DNA of 64,000 bases, from contig JAQSEB010000218.1 in assembly GCA_030063045.1 (NCBI GenBank), positions 1 through 64,000 of the forward strand, in the 5' to 3' direction. The position numbers and the translations under genes were made by a program. How positions within the stretch are numbered: the first letter of the stretch is position 1; each line of letters starts with the position of its first letter. Source of the DNA: Pratylenchus scribneri. Lineage: Eukaryota; Nematoda; Chromadorea; Rhabditida; Pratylenchidae. The notes beneath the pieces are model-generated. The model saw nothing but the letters and a program-made list of their open reading frames with translations. It was not told the DNA's origin and did not search any database. Of this stretch, positions 63,401 to 64,000 are shown piece after piece.

Positions 63401-64000
63401 AATATTTTAAAAATTTATTTGAAATTTTGCATTGTTGAAAAAATCGATGAAATTTCAATTTCAAATTTAAAGAAATTTACATTATTTAATTTTGTTCATA
63501 AGCCTATATTAAACTAGGTACGTTTTTAGGCTTCTTTGATTTGAAAGAATAATTTAAAGATGAAAATAAATATTTTAAAAATTTATTTGAAATTTTGCAT
63601 TGTTGAAAATATCGATGAAATTTCAATTTCAAATTTATAGAAATATTTATTATTTAATTTTGTTCATTAGCCTATAATAAACTAGGTACGTTTTTAGGCT
63701 TCTATGATTTGAAAGAATAATTTAAGGATGAAAATAAATATTTTAAAAATTTATTAGAAATTTTGCATTGTTGAAAAAATCGATGAAATTTCAATTTCAA
63801 ATTTATAGAAATATTTATTATTTAATTTTGTTCATTAGCCTATAATAAACTAGGTAGGTTTTTAGGCTTCTTTGATTTGAAAGAATAATTTAAAGATGAA
63901 AATAAATATTTTAAAAATTTATTTGAAATTTTGCATTGTTGAAAAAATCGATGAAATTTCAATTTCAAATTTAAAGAAATTTACATTATTTAATTTTGTT
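60478..64000. repeat. Fifteen-monomer (2520 bp) duplication
   Basis: Sequence from about 60478 matches that from about 62998 almost base for base. The GGTAGGTTTTTAGG variant (61336 and 63856) and TATATTAAACTAGG are shared. The visible differences include GGTACC against GGTATC near 60662. The second copy runs off the window end. Confidence 0.85.

Larger units (their letters stand above)
13061..64000. repeat. 168-bp satellite DNA array, about 303 tandem copies
   Basis: One head-to-tail array fills the rest of the window without interruption or inversion. Most monomers are exactly 168 bp, as shown by the spacing of the CTTCTATGAT motif at 46111, 46279 and 46447. Variable sites define classes: CTCTGAATGAATAG against CTATGATTTGAAAG; TTTCAAATTTAAAG against TCTCAAATTTATAG; AGGCTTC against AAGCTTC; and CTAAACTAG, AAAAATTAG or AATAAATTAG before GTACG. 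Each monomer has a near-perfect 25-bp AT dyad (AAATAAAT to ATTTATTT) and an AGCCTA/TAGGCT inverted pair. No long ORF was found. AT-rich satellites of about 170 bp are familiar from root-knot nematodes, but the family was not compared here. Confidence 0.98.

Noticed and set aside
13061..64000. CRISPR-like array
   Set aside because: The whole 168 bp repeats with no unique spacers, and the genes have introns, so it is satellite DNA.

Overview
The window reads as AT-rich nuclear DNA from a nematode, most likely a plant-parasitic tylenchid of the Meloidogyne (root-knot) kind. The evidence is short GT-AG introns (42 bp for the shortest confident one), FLYWCH and SPRY families, very high A+T, and a large AT-rich satellite. 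The species assignment is inference, because no marker gene is present.

Layout. Bases 1-13060 form a gene-bearing flank. Almost everything recognisable there is coded on the minus strand. From high to low coordinates it holds: two exons of a SPRY-domain gene that stops short at the satellite edge (12723-12346); a multi-exon GATA-type zinc-finger gene (12291-11138), possibly continuing to 10454; the C-terminal half of a second SPRY domain (9294-8695); a gene with a signal peptide, a FLYWCH zinc finger and a Ulp1/SENP-type cysteine protease (7610-5474); a gene with a serine-isoleucine-arginine (SIR) repeat region followed by three FLYWCH modules (5286-3177); and a further FLYWCH gene split over two exons (1660-1011). 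Only two small plus-strand terminal exons (2-97 and 8546-8641) and one small plus-strand ORF look coding. Non-genic structures in the flank are two adjacent inverted-repeat elements (2188-2572 and about 2578-3162), a cluster of AACTTTCGC 9-mers, a GC-rich CCGG patch and a long ATTT microsatellite.

Bases 13061-64000 are one uninterrupted satellite array of a 168-bp monomer, about 303 copies, all in the same orientation and running off the right end of the window. Monomers fall into a few sequence classes. They are arranged in shifting higher-order units of 4, 5, 13 and 15 monomers (672, 840, 2184 and 2520 bp), with more divergent and deleted copies near both visible ends.

The most unusual item is the predicted secreted protein that joins a FLYWCH finger to an intact Ulp1 catalytic centre (His, Asp, Gln, Cys all present) with a basic, NLS-like linker. 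The neighbouring gene shares its SIR motif and its FLYWCH modules. The FLYWCH modules in both genes sit on exons bounded by phase-1 introns. Together they look like a small family built by module exchange. A secreted effector and a domesticated transposon-derived protein are both possible readings. All exon joins were made by eye and need transcript support.
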